DNA from: Azolla caroliniana
Lineage: Eukaryota > Polypodiophyta
Direction of reading: 5' to 3'
NCBI GenBank assembly: GCA_043228905.1
Contig: JBHGNT010000022.1
Span: 10,850,001 to 10,914,000 of the forward strand
Length of the DNA: 64,000 nt
Shown here: positions 46,316 to 56,755 of the stretch, in pieces
Position numbering within the stretch: position 1 is the stretch's first letter
How the letters are laid out: every line of letters starts with the position of its first letter
The notes under the pieces: generated by a model
Told to the model about the DNA's origin: nothing
Databases searched by the model: none
What the model saw: only the letters and a program-made list of their open reading frames with translations
Made by a program: the position numbers and the translations under genes

Positions 46316-47446
46316 TCAGACATCCTTCAGCAGCATTTTGCATCCGGTCGGGGTTGTCAACCACACGTCTCCTATGCCGGCAATCCGGCACGTACCTTCA
46401 TTTCCCATCCGAACACAGCCATGCTCACCGGCTGTGTAGGATGAGAAGTATCTTCTTTCCGGGGTCAGGTGGAACGACGCTCCGGAATCGACCACCCAGG
46501 TCGTCTCATCGCCGGCAATGTTTAGTTCACCTTCTTCGGTGATGAGCATGATCTCCTCTTCACTTGCCGCGAGTGCCGTCGTTCCTTTCCGGTCCTGCCC
46601 TCGCCGATCCGGACCTCTCCGGTCCGTGACTCCCCGGTATGCACCATTTCTCTCCGGTGACTTCTTCGAATCGGTGTCGTCGGCTCCGTTGTCCTTTCGG
46701 TAATGCCGACAATTCTTCCGGAAGTGCCCCGGCTTCCCACAGTGGAAGCATGTGGGTCTTCCTCTTGACTGCGACCGGGTCCCCGACTTCTCCCGTCTTT
46801 GCGGACTCCGGTTCCATTGTCTTCCCCGATCCGATTCGGTAAACAACATCTTCGGATCGGAGGCCGGTTCTTTATCTCTCCGACGCGCTTCTTCGTTCAA
46901 AATACTTGTCTTTACCGTTTGTAGGGACAAGTTATCTTCGGTGCAGGAGGTGCTGAGAGTCACCACCAAGTTCTCCCAGCTTTCCGGCAATGTACACATC
47001 AGAATGATGGCTTGCATTGCATCCTCCAGCGGGAACTTAATCGCCGCAAGCTGGTTCACGAATCCCATGAACGTGCTTACGTGTTCCACCATACTCTCGC
47101 CGTCCCGGTACTTGAGGTTCACTATCTTCCTCATCAGGGAGGTCCGGTTCAACGCATTCTTCCTCTCGTAGAGGCCCGACAGCTTCCGCCACATCTCATA
47201 TGCGTTGGTGTCGTTCGCCACATGTTGTAGAACGCTCACGTCGACGTATTGCCGAATGGTTGCAACGGCTTTCCGGTTCAGAAGCCTCCATTCCGACTCA
47301 AGTACCCCTTTCGGTATTTCCGACCTGTCAATCGGTTCGTACAGGTCCCGAACAATCAGAAGATCCTCCATCTTGATCTTCCAGTCGGCGTAATTCTGCG
47401 CATTCAGCATCATCATCCCCGGCTGCCCGCTGCCGCCGCCTTCCAT
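46316..47446 (-). CDS. gag: Copia gag-protease, ending at a premature stop, 376 aa
   Basis: Starts at ATG 47444-47446, about 15 nt downstream of the primer site. Residues 15-190 are the Copia capsid-like gag (NYADWKIKMEDLL and W158 region). A CCHC zinc knuckle CFHCGKPGHFRKNC spans 233-246, and the retropepsin active site is VVDSGAS (D320). The frame stops at TGA 46316-46318, and the next codons in the same frame run straight into pol. Copia elements normally make one Gag-Pol polyprotein, so this TGA probably separates what used to be one frame. Programmed readthrough is a less likely alternative. Confidence 0.93.
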   Translation of the reverse strand: MEGGGSGQPGMMMLNAQNYADWKIKMEDLLIVRDLYEPIDRSEIPKGVLESEWRLLNRKAVATIRQYVDVSVLQHVANDTNAYEMWRKLSGLYERKNALNRTSLMRKIVNLKYRDGESMVEHVSTFMGFVNQLAAIKFPLEDAMQAIILMCTLPESWENLVVTLSTSCTEDNLSLQTVKTSILNEEARRRDKEPASDPKMLFTESDRGRQWNRSPQRREKSGTRSQSRGRPTCFHCGKPGHFRKNCRHYRKDNGADDTDSKKSPERNGAYRGVTDRRGPDRRGQDRKGTTALAASEEEIMLITEEGELNIAGDETTWVVDSGASFHLTPERRYFSSYTAGEHGCVRMGNEGTCRIAGIGDVWLTTPTGCKMLLKDV

Positions 47447-47461
47447 TTTCTGCAGCAGCCT

Positions 47462-47473
47462 GCTCTGATACCA
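47462..47473 (-). promoter_or_regulatory. Copia primer-binding site (initiator tRNA-Met)
   Basis: The minus strand reads TGGTATCAGAGC three bases after the 5' LTR. This matches the 3' end of plant initiator methionine tRNA, the usual Copia primer. Confidence 0.95.
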
Positions 47474-47476
47474 AAT

Positions 47477-48084
47477 TGTTGGTCAATCAACGCTTCGATT
47501 AACCTTCACCTCTCGGCCACTACCAAGGAAACACACGAATCGTTGTTGCAGAAAATGGGAAATGCGAAAAATAGAGTGGACACACGATTTAACGTGGAAA
47601 ACCCTAGATGGGAAAAACCACGGGAGTACAAGACTCCAAACCAAAACTATGCACAGAGAAGTATACAATGGCGAGCTGCAAGGCGACGACCTTGAGCTCG
47701 CTGTCCTCGCCACAGGCGGCGGAAATACACAGAGGCGTCGACCTCTTCCTCTCTCACCGCTCTATCTCTCTCTCTCTCACGGCTGCTCTCTCTTCACTCC
47801 TCTTGAGTGGAAAAACAGAAAAATGAGTAGCAAACTTAAAACTGTTTGCCCTAAGTCATATTTATACACATATGACTTTGGGGCTATTTACAACTATAGC
47901 CTCAGGGGCCCTTGGCAAACATATTCACGGATATGTCCCCGCATCCGGATCTCTCTCCGGGTACATTCGTCATCCGGCTCCGAAGCCGGGGTCTTCATCA
48001 TCCGGTTCCGAAACCGAAACCGGGCTTGTCGGCATTCATCTCCGACATCCGACCATCCCATCCGAAGGGACCGTAATCCCAACA
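47477..48084 (-). repeat. Copia 5' LTR, 608 bp
   Basis: Same ends and length as the 3' LTR. The TATA box is at 47859-47866 on the minus strand. It drives transcription of the element leftward in this window. Confidence 0.96.
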
Positions 48085-48091
48085 TAACATA

Positions 48092-48441
48092 ACTAATTAT
48101 CATCCCTATGGGTCAAATATGACCTATCCAAACACAATGTAACATTTCACATAGTGTGTGCGTAGTTGGTTAGGGATTTCGCATGCTCAAGGGTTTTAGT
48201 AATCAACTTTGCATTTAAGACCACATCATGAACCCAAAAGAAATTGTGCAAGCAAAGATCAAGGCTGAAAATGTAGAGAATATAAATTCAAAATGCTCAA
48301 AGGTGATAACTCAAGCTTGCCAACTTGTTTAGGGAAAAACATGGATAGTTGATGAGTCATCTAGTCAGTACAAAAAATGATGGTGCGAATGGTGAACAAT
48401 GGATGAACAAAGATGTTTAGTGTTGTATTCTTTCTCCTAGT
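48092..48441 (-). mobile_element. LINE family A, diverged 3'-end copy (copy c)
   Basis: Directly beside the Copia insertion point. It shares the order 'aaatatgacctat', 'ttcacatagtgtgtg', 'caacttgtttagggaaaaaca' and 'gaatggtgaacaatgg' with the copies at 31290 and 40319, but is much more diverged and has small gaps. Confidence 0.55.
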
Positions 48442-51037
48442 AAACAAAAAGGAAAGTTAAAGGGAAGTTACTAGCTTATTGAGGGCTCTATAGTTGATTA
48501 AAGATAGTGAAAATAGATTTAACCAGCAATAAACAAATATCCTCAATCTAGATGAGCTGAGTAGAGCAAGATGGACACTTTGGTCGCTATTGTTTCAAAT
48601 CAGCTTTGGCCACTTTACCATGGCTGCAACTTTGGTTGAAATTGTGTCTCATTGGCTTTACCACTTCACCGCAAGTCCCTAATATAAACATCGTGTCTTC
48701 AACTTACGTTGAAAGATAATAATGTTTCTAAGAGAATCAACAATCTTCTCCAATTCATCCACACTTTTATTTAGCTTCCTCGTCACAACTCACCTCTAAA
48801 AACATGTAGTCAAGCCTTCATTGTCTCCATTTTAGTTTTTCATCAATTTTTACTTTTTTTTTGCAGGTGAGGTGCCTGAATGTGGTGATGATGAGATGGT
48901 AGTAATTGATGATGCAACATCCAAGTCACATTTGGCATGATTGCATGATAAATATAATTTGATCATTCATTTGCCTCACAAATAGAACAAGTTTGTGGCT
49001 TTGCCACCTTATCAACCATGTGGATGCCACATCATTAGTCAATAGTGTCAACTCATTGAGACCATTGAAAAACAAGACCAAAAATAAAGAAAGAGAAATA
49101 ATAGAGAGCAACCTAAAACCCCAAGCCAAACCAATTTGCTTACAAAATTCTAAACCAAAATTGAATGGAACTAGTTGAATCATGGCGTTGTTAAACCAGT
49201 TTTTGTGATTCGGTTTGGTTAAAACCGAACCATTGTAATTGCTAGTAGAATTATAACAATTTTGTACGTAAAATAGAACAAGCTTTTAGGGCTTGGAGGA
49301 GGATATCTTCGTAATTTTTGTGGAAGAATTTGAAACAATTCATATGTGAAAGCTTTTGATTGATGCCCAAGGATCACACCTTCATAATTGAGTGTGTAGA
49401 AGACAACCCTTCAATCAAGTTGTTGTAGGGTGTGTCTAATTTGGGTTCTTTTGTTTGTGGTTTTTATACTTGCCACTTATTTTCAATTCCTCAAAGAGCT
49501 TGTAAATTATATGTTACTTCCCTTTTTTGTCATATAAACATCCCCTAATATAATATGACAAATTTTTGTGAACTTCACTTGCTTAGAGAATATTATTCAA
49601 TATACATTTTATCTTATTTTTGGGAAATATTTCTATATTCTACTTTTATTCAAGTGACAAAGTGGACAAGGTTTAACCATGCCTAGGTGATGAATTGGTT
49701 TGTCATTTCAAGGAAGAAAATGGTTTAGTGGTTTTTTGCAATATATGTGTATAATATGTGGAGGATGAAAAAGATGGGAGAGGTGTGTTGTGGAGAATCT
49801 ATGAGCCTTTTAGTATGCAAATATCCGCATGGGACCATATAGATGATGGGGAAAATGGTTCTCCAACCCTCCTTGTTTATTGTAACAAATTGTTTGATGA
49901 GTTAATAAAATACTTATCAAATTGTTTGATGAAGAAACTATACACGTCGACAAGGGGAGAATTGTCACATCCAACATCAAATTGTCATATTGTGGTTGGT
50001 TCAACATGCTACATGCATGGTTGATGTTGACGACACTCTCTCTCATAATCAATATTTATTTTGTTATAAAATTCTTTCAAGCTATCACAATGAGGTCTTG
50101 TGAGTCTTTTAATTAAACTTTATTTATATGGACCCATGATCAAAAACCAAGCCGAAAAGGATAAATAGAATTGTTTTTTTTGAAGTCAAATTTAGGAGGA
50201 TTAACAAAACTCAAGTGTTGGTCGTGTTCCATGTTTTAATTGATAGACTATAGTAATGACTCAATTCCACACCATGTTTTGGCTCTTTGGAAATTTGTGT
50301 GACTATCCTACGTTGCATTTAGCAAATATTAGCTTGTTATGATAAGATATTAGACATAATCTTAAGTGTGGTCTCTGCCTTTGCACTCTTCAATAATATG
50401 ATAGTAGCATTATCATATTATCTATGTTCAATCTTCAATTCAAAATAGGATTGAGTAAGGGAGAATAAGTGTATTAATATCTCTAAATAGGCCAAGGTGG
50501 CCTCTGATACCAAAATAATATAAATCTTAATGAGCGTTCTTGTGATGTGGCGTGTGCAAAGGAGAAAAAGCGCCCAAATTCAAGTTTATGATAGATTAAG
50601 GGTGTGTTAAAGAAGTATTGGGAAATTGTTAAGTGTAGATGATGTTCAAGCCAACAAAAAGATACAACTCAACTAGCAAGAGTTAATTATGGGAATAATT
50701 AGATGTATGGTTTGAAGCACACTAAAGGTAATGAAGGGAGAAAAATATTTACAAGGAATGTGAGAAAAAACAAGAAGGGGCATATGTACTTTTGCGAAAG
50801 TTGAGTGTCGGGGAGAAGGAATGCTATAAAAATAAAACAAGGCCTATGTATTTTTTTGCGAAAGTCAAGTGTGTTGGGGACAAGTGACGACTCATGCTAC
50901 AAGTGACGATTTCTCTTGAAACCTATAAAAGGAGAAGGAGAGCACATTGCCAATAATGGTCAACTTGGGATTCGAGGTCAAGGTTTTGTCAAAATTAGAT
51001 TGGACATGGAGTAGTGAATCACATGCTTGATGGAGCC
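48442..51037. other. Intergenic, mostly anonymous
   Basis: At 48873-48950 an acceptor-like 'tttttttttgcag' is followed by an acidic open frame (EVPECGDDEMVVIDDAT) ending in TGA, which looks like a stray last exon. At 49190-49246 an 'aaaccagttttt...aaaaccgaacc' palindrome ending 'attgcta' resembles one end of the family 1 MITEs. Near 50925 there is a TATA-like 'cctataaaagg' without a gene. Nothing else is supported. Confidence 0.4.
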
Positions 51038-51495
51038 TGTCACAGACACACCAACCCTGGACTCGGACGGAGCACGGATGATGGGGCTAAGAGCGTGGAC
51101 CATAAGAAGTTGGGAACGACACAAGAGCATGAAGACAGAGACGAAGGAGACAAGATGGAATGAAATGAGAGTACTATATTGATGTGTCAATGACTAGTGT
51201 TGAATCCCTTGAAAGGGACCAAGGAGGTTACAAGTATTTATACTATGAGTCGAAGTACATGCATTAGAATATTCAGGAGAATATTCAGAATATTCTAGAA
51301 CCCTCTAGAACCTTCTAATTCTAGAACTTTCTAAAAACTCCTAGAACTTGAAAATTATAGATAATCTACTAATAATCTACTAAGATATAATAACATGATC
51401 ATGTATTTGGATGAGTTGGTTAGAACATAACACTTGACTATATGCAAGAGGTGAAGGGTTCAAATCTTGACATGATTATTGTTATGTATGTGACC
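51038..51495 (+). repeat. Left LTR of the non-autonomous element
   Basis: It has a TATA-like 'tatttata' at 51235-51242. Near its end is a tRNA-like stretch: A-box-like 'gagttggttagaac' (51413) and B-box-like 'gggttcaaatc' (51456-51466). A ~20-bp 'aatattcaggag' insertion accounts for most of the length difference from the right LTR. Confidence 0.78.
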
Positions 51496-51635
51496 TTATC
51501 CTCCCTTTTACGACTGCCTTTTCAGAAGTGTGGCAGTCATCTCCGTGACATTATCCTCCACTTTACGGCCGACTTTTTGGAAGCGTGGTGTAGGGGTGAG
51601 TTGAAAGGAAAAACCGGAGTAGGTTGAGGATTGGC

Positions 51636-51868
51636 AAACCATGTGGGTCCTCACCGGAGAATGGAACACGAGTGAACGTGAGCGACCATGTGTGGTCCTC
51701 ATCAGGAATTGAAGCACCAACGAGCGTGAGTGACCATGTGTGGTCGTCACCGGAGACACGAACACTAACGGGTGTGAGCGACCTTGTGCGGTCCTCACCG
51801 GAGACACGAACACCAACGGGAGTGAGCGACCATGTGTTGTCCTCACCAGGAACTGGAACACTTGACGT
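51636..51868 (+). repeat. 48-bp minisatellite encoding VSDHVWSSP-type repeats
   Basis: Four to five 48-bp units begin at 51678, 51726, 51774 and 51822, with a degenerate unit before them. The plus frame 51624-51890 stays open and each unit encodes VSDHVWSSPETRT-like 16-mers. Whether it is translated is unknown. Confidence 0.85.
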
Positions 51869-51962
51869 CGATGAAGGCTACGCAAAGTAGTGTTGATGAT
51901 GACCCCAAGAGGTGTTGAAGATGATGATGTCGAAGACGAAGCAATGAAGACAATGATGTTAA

Positions 51963-52499
51963 GGAAGCGTCTCTAGAAGCAATGACTGTGATTATGACAA
52001 TGATGGAAATAGAGAAATAAATGAAGAGGATAAGAAACACAGAGATCCAGATGTTGAGGATAAAAAGAAACACAAAGATCGAGATATAGAGGATGATAGA
52101 AAACACAATGACAGGGACATAGATGATAATAAACACATAGATAGGGATGATGATGATAAGAAACACATAGATAGATATGAAAACGGTAGGAAACACAAGG
52201 AGAAGTATGACAATGACAAAAAACGCCGAGATAGGGATGTGGAAGATGATAAGAAGCACAAAGATAGGGATGATGATAATAAGAAACACAGAGATAAATA
52301 TGTGGAGCATGAGAAGAAACTAAAAAACTGAGATGATGAGGAGGAGAAAATAAAAGACAGAGACAACGCTGAGAAGAAACTAGGAGATAGAGATGGCGAG
52401 GAAGATAGGAAACGAAGGGATGTTGATGACGGTAACTCTGGAAGCAAGGATGGTGACGATGGGAACTCTAGAAGCAAGGGCGATGACGAAGACGAGTGA
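51963..52499 (+). pseudogene. Highly charged Asp/Lys/Arg/His repeat frame, one internal stop
   Basis: The frame opens after a TAA at 51960. It runs 178 codons to TGA 52497-52499, with one in-frame TGA at 52329-52331 and no early ATG. It consists of repeated DDKKHRDRD-like units (period about 9-13 residues), then KDRDNAEKKLGDRDGEED and an acidic Gly/Asp/Ser tail. Such tracts occur in nuclear RNA-processing proteins, so it may be a captured host gene piece, or a simple-sequence expansion of GAT/AAG triplets. The parent cannot be named. Confidence 0.55.
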
Positions 52500-52525
52500 T
52501 GCTTCTAGTTGGAAGGGATTCAAAC

Positions 52526-52968
52526 TGTCACAGACACACCAACCTTGGACTCGGACGGAGCACGGATGATGGGGCTAAGAGCGTGGAACATAAGAAGCTG
52601 GGAATGACACAAGAGCATGAAGACAGAGATGAAGGAGACAAGATGGAATGAAATGAGAGTACTATATTGATGTGTCAATGACTAGTGTTGAATCCCTTGA
52701 AAGGGACCAAGGCGTTTACAAGTATTTATACCGTGAGTCAAAGTACATGCATTAGAATATTCTAGAACCCTCTAGAACCTTCTAATTCTAGAACTTTCTA
52801 AAAACTCCTAGAACTTGAAAATTATAGATAATCTACTAATAATCTACTAAGATATAAATAACATGATCATGTATTTGGATGAGTTGGTTAGAACATAACA
52901 CTTGACTATATGCAAGAGGTGAAGAGTTCAAATCTTGACATGATTGTTGTTATGTTATGTATGTGACA
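52526..52968 (+). repeat. Right LTR of the non-autonomous element
   Basis: Aligned to the left LTR over its full length with roughly 4-5% differences by eye, plus small gaps. The tRNA-like stretch is retained (52879-52936). Ends at TGTGACA. Confidence 0.78.
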
Positions 52969-53464
52969 AAGCCCTATGGCGACAAAAAGGCAACATGGCA
53001 CTCTCCTCATGGCAGTCTTTAATTTGTTATTCTATCTTCTTTGTTTTTCATATCTGATTTATCATGGCAGTCTTTAATTTGTTATTACATCTTCTTAGTT
53101 CTAATTGGCTTTCAATTTTAGGGTTTCATTGTAATGGTGGGGAAATTATGATAATATATATTAGAACACTTATATTCAATGAAGAATATAATTTGGAAAA
53201 ATGTAATGTACCCTTCTTGTTGTATAATTCTATTTACTTGAGGATCTCCCCAAAATTTTCACATTGAAAATCTATGTAAAAGAATTGTTATTTCGCAAAT
53301 GGAAATATTATCGCACATAATCCCAAAGACTCCACTCACCCTCACCAAAATTACTCTAAGATGGTTGAAATGGAATTTTTGGCTCAGAAATGCAAGCACT
53401 AAAGCATATTATACATTAAAGTGGAAAATTACGAGCAACAGGATTCAAACTTGCATTTCCATGA
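52969..53464. other. Intergenic, no gene seen
   Basis: Contains a short duplication of 'atggcagtctttaatttgttatt' type sequence (53013 and 53064). The last 100 bp may be decayed 5' LINE sequence, with ASTKAYYTLKWKITSNRI resembling the region before LINE RT. Confidence 0.4.
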
Positions 53465-53593
53465 AACTTGGGCCCAACACCAGACCTGTCAGAAGATGTA
53501 TCGGAGATCATGGAGGCAGTCACATCTCACTATAGTGGGCTACTATCAAATAGTTATAGTCTCCCAGCCTAGCCTTCGCTGGCAGAATTTGTA

Positions 53594-54811
53594 TTGGAGG
53601 GAATGCAACCAAGAATTTCAGAGGTTGCACAAGTTAAGTTGTCAAGGCCACTCTTGGAAGAAGAGGTGTCAGACGCTTTGGCAAGTATATGTAGTACATC
53701 TTGTCCAGTCGACGACGGATTATCAAAAGATTTTTATGAATTTTTTTGGGAACTAATTAAGGTTGACCTGATTGCTGGACTAAATGAGGCATGGGATGAT
53801 GGGTACCTCCCTGAACATTTTAAAGAGGGACTAATATTTCTAATTCCTAAGGTAAAGGGTATAGTTACGGATGTGAGGCAATGGAGACCGATTACGCTGC
53901 TCAATACAATCTATAAGATTTTTGCTAATATGCTGGCCAAGAGGGTCAAACCCCTCTTACATGCGCTAATTAGTGTTGGACAAACAGGATTCATGGAAAA
54001 TAGATGTATAATTGATAATGTGTTGACCTTTTGGGAAGCGATTGCCCTGGCGAAGAAAACCAATCAACATATTGCATGCCTCATGCTTGACTTTGAGAAG
54101 ACATATGACAGAGTACAGTGGCCTTTTTTAGACAAAGTCATGGAGCGGTTGGGACTACCCTCAAAATGGAGAGCAGCTGCGTTGGCCCTTTACAAAGGAA
54201 GCTTGAGTAGGGTGTTGGTATTAGGGCAACGGGGCCCATCAATGCCATTATGCAAGTCTGTCCGGCAGGGGTGCCCATTGGCCCCCTATCTTTATTTATT
54301 TATTTCAGAGGCATTCTCTTTCTTTCTAAATAGACCGGATGCAGGAATTCGGGGTTTGGTTGTCCCGCATGCTTGCAAGGACTTGTTGGACTCCATGTAT
54401 GCAGATGACACTATGCTCTATTTGCAAGGCAATGATGCTAATTTACAGCAGGCTGAAAAATGGATTGAGTTGTTTTGTGAAGCATCAGGGGGGAAAATTA
54501 ATTGGAACAAAAGTAGAGGGTTTTGGGTAAGTCCAAAATGCAAGCCGCATTGGCAACCTAATGCTGATTTTCAATGGGTTCCTAATGGAAGGGCGGTTAA
54601 GTATTTGGGCTTTTTGGTGGGAGTAGAGATTCAGAAAAATCAGCAGCTTGAGCAAGTGAAAGACAAAATTAGAAAAAAGCTTTGGTTATGGACATCAGTA
54701 AAGCTTTCCCTTGCAGGTAGAGTGGTTGTGGTAAACCACATTTTGTTGGCCACCATGTCGCACTCGTTGGCATGTTGGATGTTAGATAAAGACTGCATCA
54801 AAAAATATTAA
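53594..54811 (+). pseudogene. LINE B reverse transcriptase part of ORF2
   Basis: About 405 codons, with the first ATG at 53603. RT motifs (numbered from the TTG at 53594) are RQWRPITLLNTIYKI (95-109), GQTGFMENRCIIDN (129-142), LMLDFEKTYDRV (motif A, D166), VRQGCPLAP (223-231) and catalytic YADD (269-272). Then follow GGKINWNKS and KYLGFLVG. The frame ends at TAA because of a shift; its continuation is in another frame from about 54813. RT catalytic residues are intact. Confidence 0.92.
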
Positions 54812-54812
54812 G

Positions 54813-56564
54813 GCAATGGTGAGAGGGTTCCTTTGGTCGGGTAGAGACCATGAGACAACGTCAGCTAAAGTGGCCTGGAGTTGTTTGATCAAGGAAAAAA
54901 GTCAAGGTGGACTTGGGCTGGTGGATCCGGTTCACCAAAGTAAGGCTTTACTTGGTAAGCTCTTGGTGCGAAGTCTCCAACCTGGACCAGAATTGTGGAA
55001 ATTGCTTCTTAGAGACAGAGCTAAACTTTGGTGTCCGAGGAATGGCGGCCCTTGGACGGCAAAGACGTGGTGGCTGTTTAGTCCAGGCCTAACGTTAAAA
55101 GAACCTACTAGCATGGAGGATAGGGTGGCCCGCTCCATAATGAGGGCATGGTCAAGTTTAAGAGAGGGGCTTGTCTTAATGTAGCCAAAAACAATGGAGG
55201 AACAACTCCGTCAACCTCTATTTTGGAACCCCAGGATTCGAAATGATGACAGTATGATGCTTGGTCAGAAAAAATACTTGCCATGGGGAAAAATGGTAGA
55301 GTACAATGTTAGTTCAGTAAGAGACTGGGAGGAGTTCAAAAGGAGAAGAAGGGAGGGACTGGTTGGTAGCCCTAGATTTACTGGCAGGTTGGAAAAGATT
55401 ACCCATTTGATAGATAAGGCTGTTGATGGTCTAGCTAGGATGAATGAAGAAGAGGGGGTCTGGTTTGGGTGGTTTGTGGGTGAGGACGATGCACAAGGTA
55501 TCCGAGGCAGGTGCCCATCTAATGAGTATCGGTGGTGGGGCAACCTAAGTGCTTTGGCAGACAATGGCCAGTGGTTGGCAGTACGAGTGGCAATGCTAGA
55601 AGGTAAGAAGTGGCAAGTAAACCCGGACCCAGGGAAGCTGCAATTTGATTGTAAGCTTTGGATAGTTGACAACAAGCCCATATGTGATCTGGATTGGGAT
55701 CCACTAGAGGTGTGGTGGCAGAAACCGGGAACGGACAAACTTGAACGGTTTTTCGAGTACACTACCAAGCTAGGAAGGCAAATCATTGGATCTAAATCGA
55801 TGGGTGTTGCCCTAACTCGCAATAGCTGGAAGGATAAAGGCATTTTTGATGGCTGGTTGAAGTCGTTTTGGAGGAGGCTATGGGCGTTCGATATGCCAGA
55901 AAAAATAAAGCTTTGGTTGTGGCTTCTTAGTCACAAAGTTGTACCAGTGGGGGAGTGGCTTAGGTGTCGTGGTGGTGAGGCTGGATGCAAAATTTGTGGT
56001 CACCCTTTGGAATCAATTCCTCATTGTTTTTGGAATTGTAACGAGGCTATTAACATTTGGGGTAGAAGTCTCCGGATAGTGGCAGCATGCGGCGTGAATG
56101 GGAGAGTTGTATGGGGGTCCGTACAGGGGCTAAAGTTAACAGGGGAAGGTTGGGCTGAACAGTTAAACCCTCACGGACATGGATTTATAGTGCAAGGTGG
56201 CAAGGTGTTTCAACGGGCTGGAGTTCGACCTAGCACTAACTCAGAACTTTTTGAAGAGATATGGAGGATGGTGGCTTGTTTATCGGTCTGGCACATTTGG
56301 ACCAACTGCTGTAAGTTTGTTTTTCAACAACAAAAGATCCCTAGTGGTGAGGTATTAATAAATATCTGGTTTGAGTTGGTCTCTTGGCTGCGGGGACGAT
56401 ACGACTCGATTAAGGGGGAATCTGATGCAGCTGAAAGATCTCGATCAAAGTTCTTGCTGAAATGGGGTAATTCTCCTATGGTCGGCAGATCATCATCAGG
56501 GCCTCAATGGCACTACCAAGCACCCCGATGGTTGTTTCCCCCAATAGTTTCCAACAATGCCTAG
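54813..56564 (+). pseudogene. LINE B ORF2 C-terminal part with zf-RVT domain
   Basis: One frame with a single TAG at 55182-55184. The first piece has MVRGFLWSG and SQGGLGLVDP, standard after LINE RT. The second piece (from ATG 55194, 456 aa) ends with zf-RVT: FWRRLWAFDMPEKIKLWLW, then CKICGHPLESIPHCFWNC (C265, C268, H277, C282). The zinc-binding residues are present. The stop and the upstream frameshift make it non-functional. Confidence 0.88.
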
Positions 56565-56755
56565 GTGTTGTAAATTTGTATAGCTATGGTACAAATAACT
56601 AGGTTATTGGAGTTGTTTGGATACGTTTATTGAAAATGAGGTGGGGACTATGTCCGCTTTGGTGGGAAGGCCAGTTGAGAGGAATTTTGAGAGTTCTATG
56701 ATGTAATTTTGTTTGCTAACTAATGCGAAGCAGTATTTTTTTGGGAAAAAAAAAG

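Larger units (their letters stand above)
42744..48084 (-). mobile_element. Complete Ty1/Copia LTR retrotransposon, recent insertion
   Basis: The 5341-bp element lies on the minus strand between two 608-bp LTRs. The target duplication TAACA is exact at 42739-42743 and 48085-48089. It has an initiator-Met primer site, gag, protease, integrase, RT and RNase H in Copia order, and a polypurine tract. The two LTRs differ at only two positions by my reading. The coding region is full length apart from one in-frame stop. Confidence 0.97.
51038..52968 (+). mobile_element. Small non-autonomous LTR retrotransposon (LARD/TRIM-like)
   Basis: Direct repeats of ~450 bp (51038-51495 and 52526-52968) start TGTCACAGACACACC. 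The right copy ends TGTGACA, giving perfect 7-bp inverted ends. Flanks GAGCC and AAGCC look like a 5-bp duplication with one change. The 1030-bp interior has no gag or pol domain. It carries a 48-bp minisatellite and a charged reading frame. The LTR start resembles the old Copia LTR at 60935, which points to a Copia-related parent. No clear primer-binding site is visible, which lowers certainty on class. Confidence 0.7.
53465..56755 (+). mobile_element. LINE family B, 5'-truncated, broken ORF2
   Basis: Traces of the pre-RT linker (SEIMEAVTSHYSGLL, from 53495), RT, thumb region and a C-terminal zf-RVT domain lie in order on the plus strand. Lesions are TAG 53570-53572, a frameshift near 54805-54815 and TAG 55182-55184. 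No endonuclease domain is visible, so the 5' end is lost. The 3' end has a T7 run followed by an A9 run near 56736-56752. No target duplication was identified. Confidence 0.9.

Noticed and set aside
52010-52477. Minus-strand Ser/Leu/Phe- and Ile-rich frames in the non-autonomous element
   Set aside because: They are complements of the GAT/AAG-rich charged frame; the composition gives hydrophobic-looking shadows, not real membrane proteins.
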